Origin: Geosiphon pyriformis
Taxonomy: Eukaryota > Glomeromycota > Glomeromycetes > Archaeosporales > Geosiphonaceae
Reading direction: 5' to 3'
Assembly: GCA_016748015.1 (NCBI GenBank)
Contig: JAAOMT010000307.1
Coordinates: 8,071-72,070 of the forward strand
Length of the DNA: 64,000 nucleotides
Made by a program: the position numbers and the translations under genes
Notes under the pieces: generated by a model
Seen by the model: the letters and a program-made list of their open reading frames with translations, nothing else
Told to the model about the DNA's origin: nothing
Database searches by the model: none
In this document: piece by piece, positions 60,435 to 64,000 of the stretch
Layout of the letters: the number at the start of each line of letters is the position of its first letter
Position numbering within the stretch: position 1 is the first letter of the stretch

Positions 60435-60686
60435 TTAGCCTTCGCCAATTTCATTTAACTGTTTGAAGGTAGAGGGTAATAACGAAATTGGTAACAGGAA
60501 ATAAGAGAGATAGAGAAAATAAACAAAAAGTCGGATGAAAAGGATGATATGTGAAAAACTCTGGAAGAAAACTCGAATTAAACAATGTAAAAAACGGTTG
60601 AAGTTTGAGGAAAAATCTGTAAAATAATTAAGCAGAATAAAAAAAAATATTGGTAAAAGACGTTTTTTAATTTTCTGCAGATTCAT
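60435..60686 (-). CDS. Possible small hydrophobic protein (83 residues)
   Basis: The ATG at 60684-60686 starts MNLQKIKKRLLPIFFF. The frame has two or three hydrophobic, Phe/Leu-rich segments that could cross a membrane (residues 11-22, 44-68) and ends FKQLNEIGEG. It coincides with a patch richer in G+C than its flanks. However, a purine-rich opposite strand automatically produces such Phe/Leu-rich frames, so this may be an artefact. No family recognised. Confidence 0.2.
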   Translation of the reverse strand: MNLQKIKKRLLPIFFFILLNYFTDFSSNFNRFLHCLIRVFFQSFSHIILFIRLFVYFLYLSYFLLPISLLPSTFKQLNEIGEG

Positions 60687-60689
60687 AAA

Positions 60690-61840
60690 TTTCTTGTTAA
60701 AATAACTACAAAGTAATAAATAGAATGATTTTTTTGATCATTAAGATGGGAAATAATTTTTCAAAATTGATTTTAACTGTAATTATTTTTCAAATTTAAA
60801 AAGACTTTTTAACTTGGGTGCAGCCTTTCAAGCTTTCGTCAAGATATCTTTTTAATGGACTAATTAACACTTAAATAAAAATATACTTATTTTCTAACCA
60901 TATTTTAATAGGCTAAAATTGGTCAATTTGCTTGAAATAATAAATTTTTTTTTTACAAAAGAATATAATTTTAAAAAATAGTTTAATAATAATAATAATA
61001 AAAGTATCAGTAAAACAATATTAAATTCATAAATTATTTAAATATAAAACGTTTAAGTCAAATAATTTAATTGCTTGTCTTTTTTTTATATATCAATTTA
61101 TGTTTTTCATTCTAATTATAAATTCAAAAACAGACTTGCGCATTGCTCCTAAAATAATTGATCGATAAAAATAGAAATTTTTTATAATAATATTGACAAA
61201 TAAAAACTAAATAATTGTATTATTTAGTATTATTTACTTTTGGTAATTTTAAAATAAAAATAATATTTGTCTTTTTATTCAAGTAATTTTTTTATTTTAT
61301 TTTATTTTTTATTTTCAAGTTTTTTTAATAATAGATTAACTAAAATTATTATATATTACTAGTAAGTTGTTATTTTGTTTTTTTAAAATCAAAAATGAAA
61401 ATTAATTATTAAATTATTCAAATAAGAAAACTTTTTAAAACAAATATACTGTATTATTTCAAATTCCAATTAAAGAAATATAATTTATATCATTAAGATT
61501 TTAAATAAAAAATATTAACAACCTTTTTTTATAAAGAAACTTTTAACATTTTTAAGCACAAAGAAAAAATTGAAATTATTTTATTAAAAAAACAGATTAT
61601 TATTTAAACCCAAAATACAAAATTTATATAAGTAAAGCTAATAAATTTAAACTTAAATTTTTGAATTTTTCATTATACAGTATAAAAAAATTACGAAATT
61701 CTGAAATTTTAGGTAATTTCGTATCAATATTACAATAGCATTTCAAAAAAAGAACTTTAAATTACAATCTTATTTAAACACAATAAAAATAATAAAGTAT
61801 AACTTATATGGTAAACAAAATATGTAATTTCTTAATATTT
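60690..61840. other. AT desert
   Basis: Very A+T-rich, with an (AAT)n patch near 60987-61000. No gene seen. Confidence 0.45.
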
Positions 61841-61842
61841 TT

Positions 61843-61995
61843 TGTGTGCAAGTCCAACCACTATCTATGTACACACAAAACTTATACATGTTCTACAATA
61901 AACGCAGCTCATGCACTTTCTACATGTGACCAGCCATCCAAGCCAATCAAGATTACACTATCTAGCAAAACAAAGCCTAAGCTAAGACACTGAGT
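61843..61995 (-). mobile_element. LINE E: lone 3' end of a LINE
   Basis: On the minus strand GATTGGCTTGGATGGCTGG, CACATGTAGAAAGTGCATGA and TAGATAGTGGTTGGACTTG match, in order, the 3' termini of LINEs A, B and D. The fragment is about 150 bp, 5'-truncated within or just after the last ORF2 codons, with a poor A-rich tail. Severe 5' truncation is normal for LINE insertion. It lies about 150 bp beyond the last exon of the kinase gene, in the same orientation. Confidence 0.75.
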
Positions 61996-62143
61996 CCAAA
62001 ATTTTTTGCCTAAAATATCCGACGCCTCGCACGCCAGTTTTCTCAACCTACAAAATCCTGAATTAAATAAATGCGTTTTAAATTGCCTTTACTAATAAAA
62101 CCATATATAATAATTTTTATAAACAACCAATTCTTCGTTCAAA

Positions 62144-64000
62144 TTATTCATCTATTTCAAACCATTTTATAGTTAAATATTGATAAAAAACAATTAATAT
62201 CATTATTAAAATAAATTGAAAGTGCTTACTGATTTGGTCAAGTGTGTCTTTATTCGTATGACTAATGCTAGCAGAACAATCCAGATCTGGAAAAAAGACG
62301 CTTAAATCAGAAAAATTCTTAAACATTAAATATGATAATTGAAAGTCTCACCACTCATTGAACATGTAAAGTTTGAGATATGTTGACTTTTATATCTTGT
62401 TTCATCATGTTGAGCATCTTTTATCTCTTCAGAATAAAATCTTTTCTCATAGACAAGTTCATTTAAGTTACAGTTATCATGAGCAGCGATAACTCTTTGT
62501 TGAAGTTGTTCTGCAGTGTTACGGTATTGGGGATCACAATGCCAATTTTTTTCAATTATTTCCTGAATACATTGAGGTGTATGTTTCTTGATTGTAGGAC
62601 GCTTTCCCTTAATCACATCATGTACCACGTTGATAGGATCTGTATTATTAAAAGCTCTTTCTCCCGATATAATTTCACATGAAATGATAGCAAAGCTGTA
62701 TATATCGCTATACTTAGTATGAGAACCCTCCTCGAAAATTTCAGGCGCAAGATATTCAAGAACACCATAAATGTTTCCAGATTGTGGAGCGTCATCTGCA
62801 GGACGACAGAGTCCAAGATCAGAAATGACAACTTTTAAGGGGTTTGTTTTCAAAACAAGTATATTTCCAGGATGCAAGTCCCCATGTACCAGTTTTGATT
62901 CATGTATAAATCTTAGGCCACCAGCGATTTGAAAAAGAATACGAAGAAACATGTCCCAAGTGAGAATATCTTTGTTCGACTTGAGAAAAGCTTTGAGGTC
63001 CCCATGTTCCGCAAATGGTAAAACCATAACAAATTCATTATTTGTAACATCTTTGGTTATTCCATAGCATTCAAGGATATATTTGCAAGATGCACTTGTA
63101 AGATGCGCAAGAAACTATTTTAATGCATTTTTTGGTGTTAAAGAAAAAATAGGGATAATAAAAATTACATAGATTACTTAAAAGGAAATACCTCATCTGA
63201 ATTGATACATTCCATATTTTGGTTGCCTTTAAGACATTTTAAAGCAACTTTAGTAACCCCAGTTCGTTCATATTTTTGATTTTTCTTATCCCAAAATAGA
63301 ATTCTGCCTCTCTCCCATCTACCTTCTTTAACAATACCAAATCCCCCTGTTCCCACCCTATCTAAAAATGTTATCTCGTCGGGAGAAATCCATTCCAAAA
63401 ATCCCCCGCAGCTTTCAGAAATCTTTTGTGTATGATCTATATACTGATCAATATTATCGTTTCCACTGTTCCATGTTCCGCAACTTTTTAAAAATCGTAG
63501 ATATTCACAAGATTTACACCAAAGTGGATTTTTTAATGTTCCATCGCACTCTAGGCATTTCGGCAACCTGATATTATCCCTTTTATCAGTATCGCAAAAT
63601 GGACATATAGGAGATCCACTAATGATTGTACCCAAGTTGCCACATTTAAGACACTTGAATTCATCTGAAAGCTGGTCAAAGAAAGCTTCAAAATCTAAAA
63701 ATTCTCCTTTCAAATAATCTAGGTATTTGAAGCCTCGCTTTTGGAATTGTAAAATGGTATATTCCAGATTTTCTTGTTCCTCTAAAGTAAGGTCATGGAC
63801 ATGCAAATCAGAAAAATCACTTCGATAACATAAGTTATTTGCTTCTGCTGCTTTTAAATACAGTTCAAATGCTTTTTTTAAATTTTTTGTGGTTCCCCAT
63901 CCATTTTGATAACACCATCCAAGGTTATATTGTGCATTTTGATTTCCTGCCTCTGCTGCTCTTGAATAAAATTGAAATGTTTCTTCTAAATTTTTCACTA
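62144..64000 (-). CDS. Sel1-repeat / zinc-ribbon / protein kinase fusion, 5' end outside the window
   Basis: Four exons: 64000-63192, 63114-62352, 62286-62230 and 62151-62144, with introns of 77, 65 and 78 nt, all GT..AG and frame-preserving, giving 544 visible residues. Order: two Sel1 repeats (AQYNLGWCYQNGWGTTKN), a linker, two CXXC..CXXC pairs (CLKCG with CPFCD, and CLECD with CKSC) that look like zinc ribbons, then a kinase. Kinase landmarks: Gly loop GTGGFG, VALK lysine, catalytic loop HGDLHPGN, SDLG in place of DFG, APE helix motif YLAPEIF. DLG variants are usual in this expanded fungal kinase group and need not mean inactivity. Exon 3 encodes a hydrophilic tail (LDCSASISHTNKDTLDQI). 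The last exon, two codons plus stop, is the least certain. It is probably a functional signalling kinase. Confidence 0.88.

Overview
The window looks like nuclear DNA of an arbuscular mycorrhizal fungus (Glomeromycotina, Rhizophagus-like). The reasons are the very high A+T, the Sel1-repeat/protein-kinase fusion gene at the right edge, the short spliceosomal introns (47-78 nt, GT..AG, one with a TACTAAC branch site), and a LINE family whose APE-RT-RNase H proteins I recognise as the type abundant in Rhizophagus. The genus is an inference from memory of such proteins; no marker gene settles it.

Composition is two-state. Long, nearly gene-free AT deserts (roughly 230-3990, 11-15.4 kb, 22.7-25.4 kb, 33.2-34.6 kb, 37.3-45.1 kb, 47-56 kb, 58.5-60.4 kb) alternate with islands of ordinary base content that hold genes or less-decayed transposons. 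At least six LINE copies are present: F (lone 5' end, 4.1-4.4 kb, +), C (10.0-13.7 kb, +, heavily decayed), A (15.4-22.7 kb, -, a chimera of two copies), B (25.4-33.2 kb, +, nearly full length with a ~1 kb insert), D (37.5-40.7 kb, -, heavily decayed) and E (lone 3' end, 61.8-62.0 kb, -). C and D lie inside what otherwise looks like featureless AT desert, so much of the desert is probably old LINE sequence decayed by G:C to A:T change. The stops in A and B mostly replace Trp (TGG), Gln or Arg codons, as that bias predicts.

Host-gene content, left to right: a coiled-coil protein N-terminus leaving the left edge (1-226, -); a small secreted-protein-like reading frame with a Kex2-type site but a TTG where ATG should be (6169-6375, -); a decayed paralogue of the left-edge gene with nuclease-like and kinase segments (34.7-37.3 kb, -); an unidentified two-exon gene (45.14-45.68 kb, -); a fragment resembling 5.8S rRNA (46.15 kb); an unidentified broken reading frame (46.7-47.0 kb, +); a 1.5 kb AAT/AAC trinucleotide array (50.8-52.3 kb); a decayed frame (53.6-54.5 kb, -); a ten-repeat Sel1 pseudogene (56.6-58.0 kb, -); and an intact four-exon Sel1/zinc-ribbon/kinase gene leaving the right edge (62.1-64.0 kb, -).

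The most interesting structures are a perfect 79-bp inverted repeat inside decayed DNA (13866-14070), a non-coding module found at the same point of ORF1 in LINE copies B and C but absent from A, the internal duplication that makes LINE A a chimera, and the promoter-level similarity between the left-edge gene and its decayed paralogue at 37 kb. Boundaries of decayed elements are estimates from reading translated similarity by eye.
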